Source: an uncultured bacterium (GTDB taxonomy: Bacteria; Muiribacteriota; Ozemobacteria; Ozemobacterales; Ozemobacteraceae). Taken from it: a DNA stretch of 37,560 nt. This document shows positions 1-9,934 of the stretch, in pieces. The notes under the pieces are model-generated. The model searched no databases, was not told the DNA's origin, and was given only the letters and a program-made list of their open reading frames with translations. The translations under genes were made by a program, and so were the position numbers. Numbering within the stretch: position 1 is the first letter of the stretch; the number at the start of each line of letters is the position of its first letter. The stretch spans positions 69,159 to 106,718 of the forward strand of contig CAMJNS010000001.1 in NCBI GenBank assembly GCA_946407375.1. The letters run 5' to 3'.

Positions 1-510
1 CAGAAAATAAATGACAACATTATATTAAATATAGGTCAAGAAGGTCAATTAATGCCTCTATTCATTAATGAAGGGCTACAAAAGTATTTTAAAGTTAATA
101 CTTACGACTTATATAGCACCTACACTTACAAACCAGATAATTTAACAAATGAACAAGATTTTGGGAAATCAAATGCTAATTCAGAAACAAGCAACTCAGA
201 AGCAGGAAATCCAAAAGTTAATACAGAATCGGGCAATTCTGATACTAATGAAAAAATACCTCTGTTAGATGAAAACGGGATGCCGATAGATGCTAATAAA
301 GACTCAGATAATGATGATAACTGGGAAGGTCTAACAATTCTTCCATTAAAACTTACATTTTCTGCTAATCAAAAACATTTGTCTACAATAATAGAGTTCT
401 TCCAACAATTCCCGGTAAATACAGTTAGAGCTGCTGATTTTATATATGATGGAGATCAAGTCAGTGGGACATTTGTATTTGCTTTCCCGATAAATGAAAA
501 CGAGAATTAA
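1..510 (+). CDS. PilO-like type IV pilus assembly protein, 3' part (5' end truncated by window edge)
   Basis: The frame is open from base 1 (QKINDNIILNIGQEGQLMPL...) into the 52..510 ORF. C-terminal pattern LPLKLTFSANQKHLSTIIEFFQQFPVNTVRAADFIYDGDQVSGTFVFAFP resembles the PilO fold; low-complexity N/S/E insert. Confidence 0.5.
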   Translation, partial: QKINDNIILNIGQEGQLMPLFINEGLQKYFKVNTYDLYSTYTYKPDNLTNEQDFGKSNANSETSNSEAGNPKVNTESGNSDTNEKIPLLDENGMPIDANKDSDNDDNWEGLTILPLKLTFSANQKHLSTIIEFFQQFPVNTVRAADFIYDGDQVSGTFVFAFPINENEN

Positions 511-563
511 TAGGTAGAAATTTGAATTAATATTTAATATACTTGGCTATATTGGAGAAATAA

Positions 564-1205
564 ATGAATACAGGAAAAGAAACTTGGAAATGGGCTCTAG
601 TAGTTATATTACTAGCCGTATTCCTGATTACTGCAAATCAGGCTTATCAACATCTAGCTAATCAAGAAGACTATGCTCCACCAGATGATTATTTAAAAGG
701 AGATTCCTGGGATCTCGAACACAATACTGGTCCTGGTGCAGGTCAACCAACATCGGTTAGCCAAACCAATACTTTATCACCAGACAAACCTACTGTAAAA
801 ATCAATCAAAGACTATCAAATGTTAAGCCAATAGTTTTTGATGATAAATCTGATTGGAACCAAGTTTCGGATAGTTCAACAACCAACTCTGACTCAAATA
901 AAACTCAAACAAAAAATAATATTCCTGAAAAAGAATCTGAACCCGTAAAAGAATCAGAACCTGAAAAAAAAGTTGAGCAACCGATTAATCAAGTTAATGA
1001 AAAACAACCGGAACAAACTATTCCTGTTGAAAAACCAGCTACAGTTGATCAACCAGTTAATGTTGAACCAGTAGAATCAAGTGAAAAAGTAGAAGAAGAA
1101 AAAAAAGAATCTTTAGAAAGCTCACCTGATAATAATTCCGCTCCTGAAACTCAATCAACAAACGAACAAAATTCTTCTGCAACAGAATCAACTCTTAAGG
1201 AATAA
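564..1205 (+). CDS. Single-pass membrane protein with long low-complexity Glu/Pro/Ser-rich tail
   Basis: ORF with N-terminal TM helix (WALVVILLAVFLITANQAY) then EPVKESEPEKKVEQP-type repeats. Ends directly adjacent to the next ORF. Confidence 0.6.
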   Translation: MNTGKETWKWALVVILLAVFLITANQAYQHLANQEDYAPPDDYLKGDSWDLEHNTGPGAGQPTSVSQTNTLSPDKPTVKINQRLSNVKPIVFDDKSDWNQVSDSSTTNSDSNKTQTKNNIPEKESEPVKESEPEKKVEQPINQVNEKQPEQTIPVEKPATVDQPVNVEPVESSEKVEEEKKESLESSPDNNSAPETQSTNEQNSSATESTLKE

Positions 1206-2075
1206 ATGAATAATAAATCCACTCTGGTAGCAGTCATAATATTGTTGCAAACAACATATTCTATATATTCCGCAGAGATGCCAAGATCTCTTCGAGAAGC
1301 TGAACGACTCTATCAGAATGGAAAATATTCAGAAGCATCTGATAAAGCCAGGGAGTTTCAAAAACTATATCCTAATAATCTTCAAGCCTTAATAATTTTA
1401 GGAATGAGCGATTTTTATCTTAATAATTTCAAAGACTCTAAAAGCTGGTTTCTAAAAGCAAAAAATCAATCTCCAAACCATCCAATTATTACAAAATATC
1501 TAGAACTTTTAAGAGAATTAGAATACAGAAGTGGCACATTTAGTGTCGAACCCAAAGATCAAGATTTGAGCGACCCCAAAGTATCCGCTCAATTTTATAA
1601 AAAAGGGTATTTTGGTCCAACTAATCCAATAAAATCAGCCAATGATAACCCAGGAGCAACAACTTCATTGATGGAACCTGTTTTATTAAAAGAACCTATA
1701 GCTTCTTCAGCTTTAAGACTTCCATCAGATTTAGCTCTTCCAACTCCTTATCCATCAGTAGAATTTCTATTATCATCTGAAAACTACATGGAACAAATGG
1801 CAAGAGAAGCTCTAGAAAGTGGCAAATATCAAAAAGCCTATCTGTTTTATTCCCAGTTAGCAGCCTCAGAACCAAAAAATCGAGCATATGTTATTTCTAA
1901 AGCCGAAGCAGCTTATAAAATGAAGCGTTATTCAAAAGTTATAGAAATACTTTTGCCTATTTCTTCTAAAACAAGTTTAGACAGCCTTTCTGAACTTCAA
2001 AGAAATAAAGTTAGAAAAATGCTTGAAGATTCTGCTAATAAAAAATATATACCGGGACAGCCCAATAAAAACTGA
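1206..2075 (+). CDS. Secreted TPR-repeat protein
   Basis: Signal-like N-terminus; TPR-like repeats (EAERLYQNGKYSEASDKAREFQKLYPNNLQALIILG...). Confidence 0.65.
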   Translation: MNNKSTLVAVIILLQTTYSIYSAEMPRSLREAERLYQNGKYSEASDKAREFQKLYPNNLQALIILGMSDFYLNNFKDSKSWFLKAKNQSPNHPIITKYLELLRELEYRSGTFSVEPKDQDLSDPKVSAQFYKKGYFGPTNPIKSANDNPGATTSLMEPVLLKEPIASSALRLPSDLALPTPYPSVEFLLSSENYMEQMAREALESGKYQKAYLFYSQLAASEPKNRAYVISKAEAAYKMKRYSKVIEILLPISSKTSLDSLSELQRNKVRKMLEDSANKKYIPGQPNKN

Positions 2076-2105
2076 AAAATCTAGATAAATCTCTATTTCA
2101 AACAA

Positions 2106-2507
2106 CTATTCTAAAAATATAAATTTGTCAGCAATATCTTTACTGCTTTTAACTTTGATTTTCCTATAAAAATATTGACTGCCAGTGACAGTAGCTTCAA
2201 AAATATATCCATCATTTTGAACTTCTGTACAATTAACTATCATAAATATATTTGGCATTATTTCTTTTTTGTAAACCTTAAGATCACTCTGAGAAGATTT
2301 TTGCTTATATTTTTGAGTTTGCATTATTATAGCAGACTCCATCTGATAGTCAGATTCAATTAAAGTTGAAACAGAAATAACTTTTCCTGGTTTAGAGCTA
2401 TCTAAATAAAAAGCCAAAGAAATAGTAATCAAAGTTACTAAGCAAGCCAAAAAAACTAAAGCAACAAAAGAAAATTCCTTTTTTTCCATATTATCTTTAC
2501 TTGCCAT
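2106..2507 (-). CDS. Small membrane-anchored protein of a pseudopilin-like cluster
   Basis: ORF with N-terminal TM; overlaps the upstream ORF 2497..2967 by 11 bp. Confidence 0.5.
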   Translation of the reverse strand: MASKDNMEKKEFSFVALVFLACLVTLITISLAFYLDSSKPGKVISVSTLIESDYQMESAIIMQTQKYKQKSSQSDLKVYKKEIMPNIFMIVNCTEVQNDGYIFEATVTGSQYFYRKIKVKSSKDIADKFIFLE

Positions 2508-2967
2508 TTTCTAAACCTCTTAAAGCAAAAGATGTAAAGAAAGGTATTTCTTTTCTATCTGCTGGATAAATACGGACAGTAACCAAATTAGGTAAATCTT
2601 TCCCTGTATAAAAACTTAATGACTCTATATTTTTAAATATTGTGGAAGCATTATTATTTTTATCTAATCTAGATAAGTTTCCTTCTTTAAGTTCATATTG
2701 GCAAAGTATTTTTGAGTTTTTATCGTATAAAACTAGACTATTTGAAGCTACTTTAGCACTATTAGCATAACGACAATCAAATCGTAACTTTGAAATAATA
2801 TTATTATAAGCGAATATAGTATTTTTCAAATCTGGCTCTGAAGCATAATTGTTATAACAAGTTATGCTACATTTAACGACTAAAACGAGCATAACTAATA
2901 TTATTATCAATAAAAATAGCTTTTCATAGCTAAATTTATTTTTTATTTCACCTGTATTTGTAGTCAT
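2497..2967 (-). CDS. Minor-pseudopilin-like membrane protein
   Basis: N-terminal TM (LFLLIIILVMLVLVVKC) and a pseudopilin-like C-terminal domain. Overlaps the preceding gene by one base. No clear prepilin motif. Confidence 0.45.
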   Translation of the reverse strand: MTTNTGEIKNKFSYEKLFLLIIILVMLVLVVKCSITCYNNYASEPDLKNTIFAYNNIISKLRFDCRYANSAKVASNSLVLYDKNSKILCQYELKEGNLSRLDKNNNASTIFKNIESLSFYTGKDLPNLVTVRIYPADRKEIPFFTSFALRGLENGK

Positions 2968-3482
2968 CAGTTTTCCCCCTCATCATCCATATTGTTATCA
3001 CCCAGATAATTATTGTAGGGAAAAAGTCGTTCCAAATAAACTTTCATTTCACGACCATCTTTTTGATAAATAATATAAACTACAACTTTAAATAAATTAG
3101 AATCTAATAAATAAGTATCAACTTTACATTTAAATTTATCTATTGCCCAATAAAGCTGAGAATCCTGTTTTTTAGTTATAGGTCCTTTAAATTCTTCAAA
3201 ATAATCAAAATATTCACTTATTTTATCTTTTTCATTATTAAAAACAATTGGTTTTGATTCACTTACAGAGGGTAAAAAGGTTGGATTCTTAATTCTCTTT
3301 GCAATTATTGTTTCCATAACATGCTGAGCTAAAAGTGTAGCCATGTATTCATCATCAGTATGAGAATCAACAGGAATGGACAAACTTATTATATGAACAA
3401 AAGGAACAATGGCAATAGAAAGAATAGCCAAAATTAATAATATTTCTATAAGGCTTACTGCTTTTTTATTTTTATTATTCAT
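2967..3482 (-). CDS. Type II secretion / type IV pilus-like pseudopilin
   Basis: Prepilin-type N-terminus NKKA/VSLIEILLILAILSIAIVPFV. Confidence 0.7.
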   Translation of the reverse strand: MNNKNKKAVSLIEILLILAILSIAIVPFVHIISLSIPVDSHTDDEYMATLLAQHVMETIIAKRIKNPTFLPSVSESKPIVFNNEKDKISEYFDYFEEFKGPITKKQDSQLYWAIDKFKCKVDTYLLDSNLFKVVVYIIYQKDGREMKVYLERLFPYNNYLGDNNMDDEGEN

Positions 3483-3702
3483 TGTTCATTCTTAATTTAA
3501 TATAGAGTACACATTAGTAATCATAATTACTTTTATTTATTAGAGGTCTAGTAAAAAGTTACTACTCTTTATTATTTTTTTCAATATTGTTGTTTGAATA
3601 AAGTCATACAGATAAAAATTATATAAAAACTCATTGCTTAATTTTTAATTACCTAATGCCGATGAAATAGAAAGGAAATGTTAGCCTAAAAAGGAGCAAA
3701 AA

Positions 3703-4332
3703 ATGATGTTTAAAAGATTCCATTTATTAATGGCTCTAATTCTAGGTGTGTCATTAATAACAGCTGTAGGCTGTGGCACCAAGAGCTCATTAAGAGGTTC
3801 TATAGTTGGGACTATTGTTGATTCTCAAACAGGTATAGGTATTGCAGGAGCTACAGTATTAACTTCTCCAAGCACAACTACCGTAATCACAGATATAAAT
3901 GGTGGTTTTTCTATTCCAGACGTAGAATCAGGTGTTTATACATTAACAGCTCATGCTAGTGATTATAATTCAAATTCAATAACAGTTAGTGTTGATAGTG
4001 GTTCTTCAACAACAACCAATGTAGTTTTAGTTTCTACAGGTGGTAGTTTTGCAAGAAACATTCTTCCGATATTTACTGTAAACTGTGCAATTGCAGGTTG
4101 CCATAACGATAATTCCGCAGCAGCTTCTCTCCGTTTAAATAGCTATGCAAATGTTCTTAAAGGTTCTAAGTCCGGTGCGGTAATTTATCCATATGACGCT
4201 TCTACCTCTAAAATAGTAAGACGTATTAAAGGCTCAGAAACACCAAGAATGCCTAAAGACCGTTCAACCCTTTCTACTTCAGATCAGAGCCTTATTTCAA
4301 ATTGGATTAATGGTGGAGCTAGAAACAATTAA
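3703..4332 (+). CDS. Lipoprotein with carboxypeptidase-regulatory-like (CarboxypepD_reg) domain and c-type-cytochrome-like domain
   Basis: Lipobox-like ...ITAVGC; GTIVDSQTGIGIAGATVLTSPSTTTVITDINGGFSIPDVESGVYTLTA; ILPIFTVNCAIAGCHND...RIKGSETPRMPKDRSTLSTSDQSLISNWINGGA. Confidence 0.7.
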   Translation: MMFKRFHLLMALILGVSLITAVGCGTKSSLRGSIVGTIVDSQTGIGIAGATVLTSPSTTTVITDINGGFSIPDVESGVYTLTAHASDYNSNSITVSVDSGSSTTTNVVLVSTGGSFARNILPIFTVNCAIAGCHNDNSAAASLRLNSYANVLKGSKSGAVIYPYDASTSKIVRRIKGSETPRMPKDRSTLSTSDQSLISNWINGGARNN

Positions 4333-4358
4333 ATCATCATCTGAATAGGAGCTAAACA

Positions 4359-5045
4359 ATGAGAAAAACTAGTTTATATCTTTTAACATCTATTATTGCT
4401 TTTGGAACTCTTGGTATTTGTAATAATGCTTTTGCAGAGATTCAGCTCTTTCTACCTCCTGTAGAACAACAAAGTTTCCAAATAGCAGCTCTTCCTAAGT
4501 CAAACAATAATACTTATTCATCAAATGATGCTATGCAAGCCCAGATAAAAGCTAAAAAAGAAAGTATTTTAAAAAAGCTTGCCGAAATAAAAAATTCTTC
4601 AAATACAACCACAACGACTACAACTACATCACCAACTTCAGTAACGAAACTAGAAAGTCAACCAAGACAGCTTTTCTCATTAACAAGACTTCTTGATTAT
4701 TCTCCACACCCAACAACAGAAAATATTCTGAAAGAAAAACCAGTTTTATATAACGGGAAACAATATTATTTTACTGTTACCTATAACGAAGACTGGAAAG
4801 ATATTTCTGCTGATGAAACTTGCTTGAATGCAATCTGTTTTACATTTAACGTTTATGAAAATGGGAAAAAAGTAAGAAATCTTACTACTCCTAAAGTTAC
4901 TTTAAACCCCAAAAAGTTAAAAAAAGGTCAAACTATAGGTATTGCTGAAGTTTCGCCTTTTAAGTTCAATGTAAAAATTGATGAAGTAACATCTACTTCT
5001 AAAGGCATTAAAGAATTGGTATTTAAGTTAGATTTAATAGGCTAA
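4359..5045 (+). CDS. Secreted hypothetical protein
   Basis: Signal peptide-like N-terminus (SLYLLTSIIAFGTLGICNNAFAE), RBS gagcta upstream, poly-Thr linker. Confidence 0.55.
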   Translation: MRKTSLYLLTSIIAFGTLGICNNAFAEIQLFLPPVEQQSFQIAALPKSNNNTYSSNDAMQAQIKAKKESILKKLAEIKNSSNTTTTTTTTSPTSVTKLESQPRQLFSLTRLLDYSPHPTTENILKEKPVLYNGKQYYFTVTYNEDWKDISADETCLNAICFTFNVYENGKKVRNLTTPKVTLNPKKLKKGQTIGIAEVSPFKFNVKIDEVTSTSKGIKELVFKLDLIG

Positions 5046-5075
5046 GCATTTTATCGCTAAGGCTGGAGGTTTATT

Positions 5076-5876
5076 TTGGATAAGACATCGGTATTTGGAA
5101 CTGTTTTTGGATTCTTATTAATAACCATAGGAATCAAAATTTCAGGAAACCTAAAAATGTTTATCGATATTCCATCTGTTTTTATCGTATTCGGTGGAGG
5201 TTGTTCAGCATTACTAGTTGCTTTCAAATGGGAAAAAGTTAAATCAGCTCTTAGCGGCATAAAGATGGCTTATAAAGCCCCGAAAGAATACAATTTTATG
5301 AAGCTTATCAGTAGTATACTAATGATTGCTGAATCAGCTCGTAAAGAAGGCATTCTCTCACTTGAACCTAAAATAGCTGAAATCGAAGAACCTTTTTTAG
5401 CAAGATTGCTTCAATTAGTCGTAGACTCTGTTGATGCAAAACTAATAGGCGAAGTAATTGATACAGAAATTCAAGCGACTTCACAGCGCCACGCAGATGT
5501 TATAGATGCGTTAAACTTTTTAGCTTCTGTTACTCCTGCTTTTGGTATGATAGGAACAATTATCGGTCTAGTTTGTCTTTTGGGGAACCTAGACGACCCT
5601 TCTTCAATCGGTCCAAATATGGCTGTTGCTCTTATTACAACATTCTATGGAACCATTGCTGCTAACCTACTTCTGACTCCATATGGCAAAAAATTAGAAG
5701 AACGTGCAGCAGAAGAAGATATGTATAATGACATTATAGGCAGAGGAGTTATTCTCATCGCTTCAGGAACAAATCCTAGAATTATCCAGGAAAAACTTCT
5801 CTCTTACTTATCTGAAAAGTCAAGAGTTACATTTACAGAACTTCATCTAGACGAGGAACTTTCTCAGAATGCTTAA
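5076..5876 (+). CDS. motA: Flagellar motor stator protein MotA
   Basis: MotA/TolQ/ExbB-type: SVTPAFGMIGTIIGLVCLLGNLDDPSSIGPNMAVALITTFYGTIAANLLLTPYGKKLEERA. TTG start preceded by ggagg. Confidence 0.88.
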   Translation: MDKTSVFGTVFGFLLITIGIKISGNLKMFIDIPSVFIVFGGGCSALLVAFKWEKVKSALSGIKMAYKAPKEYNFMKLISSILMIAESARKEGILSLEPKIAEIEEPFLARLLQLVVDSVDAKLIGEVIDTEIQATSQRHADVIDALNFLASVTPAFGMIGTIIGLVCLLGNLDDPSSIGPNMAVALITTFYGTIAANLLLTPYGKKLEERAAEEDMYNDIIGRGVILIASGTNPRIIQEKLLSYLSEKSRVTFTELHLDEELSQNA

Positions 5877-6609
5877 ACGAGAACACAAATCACCTAGTGC
5901 CGCTCTTTGGTATGTATCATATGGCGACCTAGTTACAAATATGCTTTGTTTCTTTGTTATGCTATTTGCTTTTTCTTCCTTGGATTCACCTAAAAAACGT
6001 CAAGAAAGCCAGTCTTTAGACCAACGCTTTTATGCTGTTTTCTCAATCAATCAAGCCCAAGGTGCTCACCAATGGCTTACTAAAGGAGATAAAGGGATTT
6101 TACTAACTCCAGCATCTCAAAGAAATGAAGCTGTAAGAATTGTAAAAAGTGTAAAAAATAAGCTTTCTAAAGTTACAATGCGCGATCGAATACTTGTTAC
6201 ACAAGAAGATCAGATAGTAAAAATACAAATTCCTGCAAATGTTCTATTTGAAAGCGGTAGTGCCAATATGAAAAGAGGTGCGGAAGAAGTTCTTATCGCA
6301 TTGGTTCCAATATTGGGCACTATCGATAACTATATAAGAATTGATGGTCATACAGATGATTTGCCCCCTAATGCCAAATCATATTTCCCTTCCAACTGGG
6401 AACTTTCATCTGCTAGAGCTTGTACTGTTGTTAGATACTTTGTTAATGAAATGAATATGGACCCAGAAAGATTTTCTGCACAAGGCTATGCTGATAATCG
6501 TCCCAAAATACCAAACATCTCGGATACTGCTCGTGAAATCAACAGACGTGTTGAAATTATTATTTTAAATCAAAAGAAAAAGAATAAAAAAGAAGAAATT
6601 TGGCACTAA
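5869..6609 (+). CDS. motB: Flagellar motor stator protein MotB (OmpA-like C-terminus)
   Basis: WYVSYGDLVTNMLCFFVMLFAF plug/TM; OmpA peptidoglycan-binding region IRIDGHTDDLPP...NWELSSARACTVVRYFV..INRRVEIIIL; overlaps motA. Confidence 0.88.
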   Translation: MLKREHKSPSAALWYVSYGDLVTNMLCFFVMLFAFSSLDSPKKRQESQSLDQRFYAVFSINQAQGAHQWLTKGDKGILLTPASQRNEAVRIVKSVKNKLSKVTMRDRILVTQEDQIVKIQIPANVLFESGSANMKRGAEEVLIALVPILGTIDNYIRIDGHTDDLPPNAKSYFPSNWELSSARACTVVRYFVNEMNMDPERFSAQGYADNRPKIPNISDTAREINRRVEIIILNQKKKNKKEEIWH

Positions 6610-6616
6610 TAATGAA

Positions 6617-7612
6617 TTAAAGATTCCAAGTTCTTAGCCATAAATATTTTTTATGGCGAAGAACTTCAAACCCAGCATGCTTCACAGCTCGCCCATTATT
6701 CTTTACAACCCAAAGATCATCTATTCTTTCTATTAAACTTCTATTTGTTGCTTCTTCTAATCCATTCTTTTCAAGCCAAATTCTTATAACTTCTCTTCTT
6801 AAGGAAGTATCTGGCTTTTTTGCTACAAATATCTGATTCTTTTCTAGATTATAATTTCTTTTAAGATATCTTAAAGCTCTTAAATGAAGATCTTTTTGAA
6901 GCTGAAAAGCATCTGAACCCAAGGAAACGATGTGGTTTACAGAACCTTTGTATATTTCTTCCAGCAAAGGCATTAATTTATGTCTTATTTTGTTTCTCAA
7001 ATATAAATCGGTTTGATTTGTTTCATCTTCTCGCCAGGTTTGATTTATAGACTTTAGGAAACAAGCCAATTCTGCTCTCGAAATATTTAAAATCGGCCGC
7101 CAAATATTAAGTTTTCTGTCTTCAAAATTTAATACAACCTGGTTTTTTATACCCTGTATACCTCTCCATGAGCAACCTCTTAACATCCTCATAATAATTG
7201 TTTCTGCTTGATCATTTGAATTATGACCAGTAACAATTACATCTGCTCCAGATTCCTTTAACATAGAAGCAAAAGAAGAATATCTGAAATTTCTAGCCCA
7301 CCCCTCCGAGCCTAAATCACGATTTTTAGATAAATCTTCTTCTGTTGCTTTTCTACTATAAAAATCAATACCTTTGTCTTCACAAAGCTGCTTTACCCAA
7401 ACAGCATCATTTGTACTTGTTTCTCGCATTGAATGATCCACATGAAAGACACAAATTTCTTTGTGCTTCATTCTACACCATTCTCTCATTAAACAAAGTA
7501 AAGCAACAGAATCTGTGCCACCAGAAACAGCTATTGCAAACTTTAAACCTTTTGGAGCAATAGTAAACTTAGATAATAATCGTTGTAAAATTGGGTTCTT
7601 TTTTAAAGACAC
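6617..7612 (-). CDS. tilS: tRNA(Ile)-lysidine synthetase TilS
   Basis: PP-loop AVSGGTDSVALLCLM; VFHVDHSMRETSTNDA; VTGHNSNDQAETIIMRMLRG. Confidence 0.9.
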   Translation of the reverse strand: MSLKKNPILQRLLSKFTIAPKGLKFAIAVSGGTDSVALLCLMREWCRMKHKEICVFHVDHSMRETSTNDAVWVKQLCEDKGIDFYSRKATEEDLSKNRDLGSEGWARNFRYSSFASMLKESGADVIVTGHNSNDQAETIIMRMLRGCSWRGIQGIKNQVVLNFEDRKLNIWRPILNISRAELACFLKSINQTWREDETNQTDLYLRNKIRHKLMPLLEEIYKGSVNHIVSLGSDAFQLQKDLHLRALRYLKRNYNLEKNQIFVAKKPDTSLRREVIRIWLEKNGLEEATNRSLIERIDDLWVVKNNGRAVKHAGFEVLRHKKYLWLRTWNL

Positions 7613-7618
7613 GAATAA

Positions 7619-8167
7619 TCAAATTGATATTCTAATAGTTTCTGAAGAAACCTTAGATTTGGGAGTATTTTCTTTATTAGATTCTTTTTTATTATTTTTA
7701 TTTTCTATAGCCTTTTCTATATCTGATAAGCTTTTTCCAGTACCATAACCAACTATTTTTCCATCCTCTGCTATAGGCCAACTGCCTATTATTCCTGAAA
7801 CGACTTCATAATAATTATTTACTTTTCTCAAGAATAGAAGAGTCTTCATACCTTTTTTAAAAACAGCATTATCTTCTACTCCCCAGGTTTTTATTTTTAA
7901 ACGTTCACCTATTGCAGCCCCACCCATTAATGGTTGATTAACTTCTACAAGATTAGCAATAACAGTAGTCCCTGAAGGAAGAGTGCCTACTTCTTTAACC
8001 GCCAACACATTAACAACTGCAACAACATCAGCTTTTAAAACAAGCTCATCAAGAGTGATTTCTCTAATCATAGCTTTAGATACACTATTTGAAATAAAAA
8101 CAATCAAAAATATTATAAAAAATAAGGAGAAACCAGAAAAAGTCTTTTTTAAATTCATTTTGAACAT
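7619..8167 (-). CDS. Secreted hypothetical protein
   Basis: ORF with N-terminal signal/TM segment; RBS ggaggc upstream on the minus strand. Confidence 0.55.
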   Translation of the reverse strand: MFKMNLKKTFSGFSLFFIIFLIVFISNSVSKAMIREITLDELVLKADVVAVVNVLAVKEVGTLPSGTTVIANLVEVNQPLMGGAAIGERLKIKTWGVEDNAVFKKGMKTLLFLRKVNNYYEVVSGIIGSWPIAEDGKIVGYGTGKSLSDIEKAIENKNNKKESNKENTPKSKVSSETIRISI

Positions 8168-8208
8168 AAAGCCTCCTTAAGGTTTCCCCTTATTATTCAA
8201 ATAATAAT

Positions 8209-8234
8209 AAACTAGAAATTTAAATTTCTAGTTT
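8209..8234 (-). terminator. Terminator-like perfect palindrome downstream of the TPR gene
   Basis: AAACTAGAAATTTAAATTTCTAGTTT is a perfect 26-bp palindrome just past the 8245..9306 stop codon. Confidence 0.5.
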
Positions 8235-8244
8235 TTAATTATTA

Positions 8245-9306
8245 TTAGAGTTCACTGAGTTTTTTTCTAGCAGCTCTTGCTTCAAGAGCATTACCACCAT
8301 TATCTATTTCTATAACTTTATTATACCAAGTTTGAGCTTCTGTTGTTCTACCACAAGCAGCAAGAGCATTACCGTATTCTAAAGCTCGAATCATATATGT
8401 TTTTGATTCTGGTTCTGGATCTTTTTCAAATAATTCTTCGTAAAGCTTGCAAACATTTTCATAGTCATCGATTTTTTCATAAACAATCAAAAGTCTGTTT
8501 TTAGCTTCTGGCATAAGTGGTGAGTCTGGATACTGTTTTAATAAATGTTCAAGAACAGCTATACAACTCTTATAATCTGCTGGATCAACACCCAACAAAT
8601 ATAGATTAGAAAGTCTCCAGCAAGATTCTTGTGCCTGATCAGTAAGTGGACATTTTTCAATTACCTGTCTATGAAGATCAATAAAGGCATCTGTTTCCCA
8701 TTTATCTAAAGCCATCATCTCACCATAGAGTTTTTTAGCCAGTTCTTTTTGTTCATCAAGACTGAGTTTATTCGAAACATTGAATTCGCCACTAGCAGAA
8801 GAAGCACTACCATAATCATTACCATCATCTTTACTGCTACTATCAGCAATATCATCACCAACATCACCTATTGGAGAATTTGAAGCTACTTTATCTTTTC
8901 TTATAGTATCAAGCATAGTTTTGGCATATTTGTTTTCTGGATCTTTGCCTAAAACTTGTGAAAAAAGAGAAGAAGCACCTGAAAGGTCACCATTCTTATA
9001 TTTTGCTTGACCAAGAGCATTTTTGATTCTTAAACTGTCAGGGAAAGAAGCCAGAGCTTTTGTTAGAAGTTCATCACATTCTTTATATTTTTTTTGAGTT
9101 ATGAGCAAAGCTGCATAATCAACATAAAGTCTTTCAGATGCACCAGTTTTAACGCTAGTTTCGTAAAGCTTAGCTGCTTCATCAAACTTTTTAGACAATT
9201 GAAGTTCTCTAGCTTTTTTTATAATTGCGTCATCATCAGCAAAGCCAGCACTAACAGACAACAAGGAACCAATTGCAACAGCGAGGATTAAGTTATTTTT
9301 TTTCAT
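8245..9306 (-). CDS. Secreted TPR protein
   Basis: Signal peptide (LILAVAIGSLLSVSAGFA) and multiple TPR-like helices (AKLYETSVKTGASERLYVDYAALL; VCKLYEELFEKDPEPES). Confidence 0.7.
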   Translation of the reverse strand: MKKNNLILAVAIGSLLSVSAGFADDDAIIKKARELQLSKKFDEAAKLYETSVKTGASERLYVDYAALLITQKKYKECDELLTKALASFPDSLRIKNALGQAKYKNGDLSGASSLFSQVLGKDPENKYAKTMLDTIRKDKVASNSPIGDVGDDIADSSSKDDGNDYGSASSASGEFNVSNKLSLDEQKELAKKLYGEMMALDKWETDAFIDLHRQVIEKCPLTDQAQESCWRLSNLYLLGVDPADYKSCIAVLEHLLKQYPDSPLMPEAKNRLLIVYEKIDDYENVCKLYEELFEKDPEPESKTYMIRALEYGNALAACGRTTEAQTWYNKVIEIDNGGNALEARAARKKLSEL

Positions 9307-9334
9307 TTTCCCTCCAAAATAAAAGAAATAAAAA

Positions 9335-9934
9335 TTATAAATTGCATGGTCTAATTTCTGATTCTACACAGGTTGAATAAAATTGGCAAGCAATAGAAAG
9401 AGTAGAACCATCAGATTTTTTACCAAATTCGTGCGATGCTATTTGCATTGCAACATTCAAACATTTAAATTCTTTTGATTCAATCTTATCATCATCTATA
9501 TATTCATCATCTCCAACACCTTCGAATTCAGGTTTAAATGTTAATGATATTATTTGATGAGAACCATGAAAGTCAGAATTTAATTCACCAGCTTGATTTA
9601 CTTCTTTTCTATAAAAGGTATCTTCGTCTGAATTATATACATATGTGATAGTTGCCTCAGAACCACCTTTTACCACCACAAATTCTATTTTATTAGGTTC
9701 AGAACTATTCACTTTTTTAAGAGAACGAACATCAGAACGAATTCTTTCGACTATGTTATCCATTAATCGCTGGATATTGATTAAATCGTTACTCTTTTTA
9801 AACTGAATATTGTTTCTCCTCATCATAGACATAGCAATACCCATAATAACAGATGATATTAAAACAACTACCATTATTTCTGTTAATGTAAAAGCTTTTT
9901 TTGACTTTGATTCTCTAGCCATTTGTATCACCAA
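9335..9934 (-). CDS. Prepilin/pseudopilin (PulJ-like)
   Basis: SKKA/FTLTEIMVVVLISSVIMGIAMSMMRR N-methylation motif. Confidence 0.7.
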   Translation of the reverse strand: MVIQMARESKSKKAFTLTEIMVVVLISSVIMGIAMSMMRRNNIQFKKSNDLINIQRLMDNIVERIRSDVRSLKKVNSSEPNKIEFVVVKGGSEATITYVYNSDEDTFYRKEVNQAGELNSDFHGSHQIISLTFKPEFEGVGDDEYIDDDKIESKEFKCLNVAMQIASHEFGKKSDGSTLSIACQFYSTCVESEIRPCNL

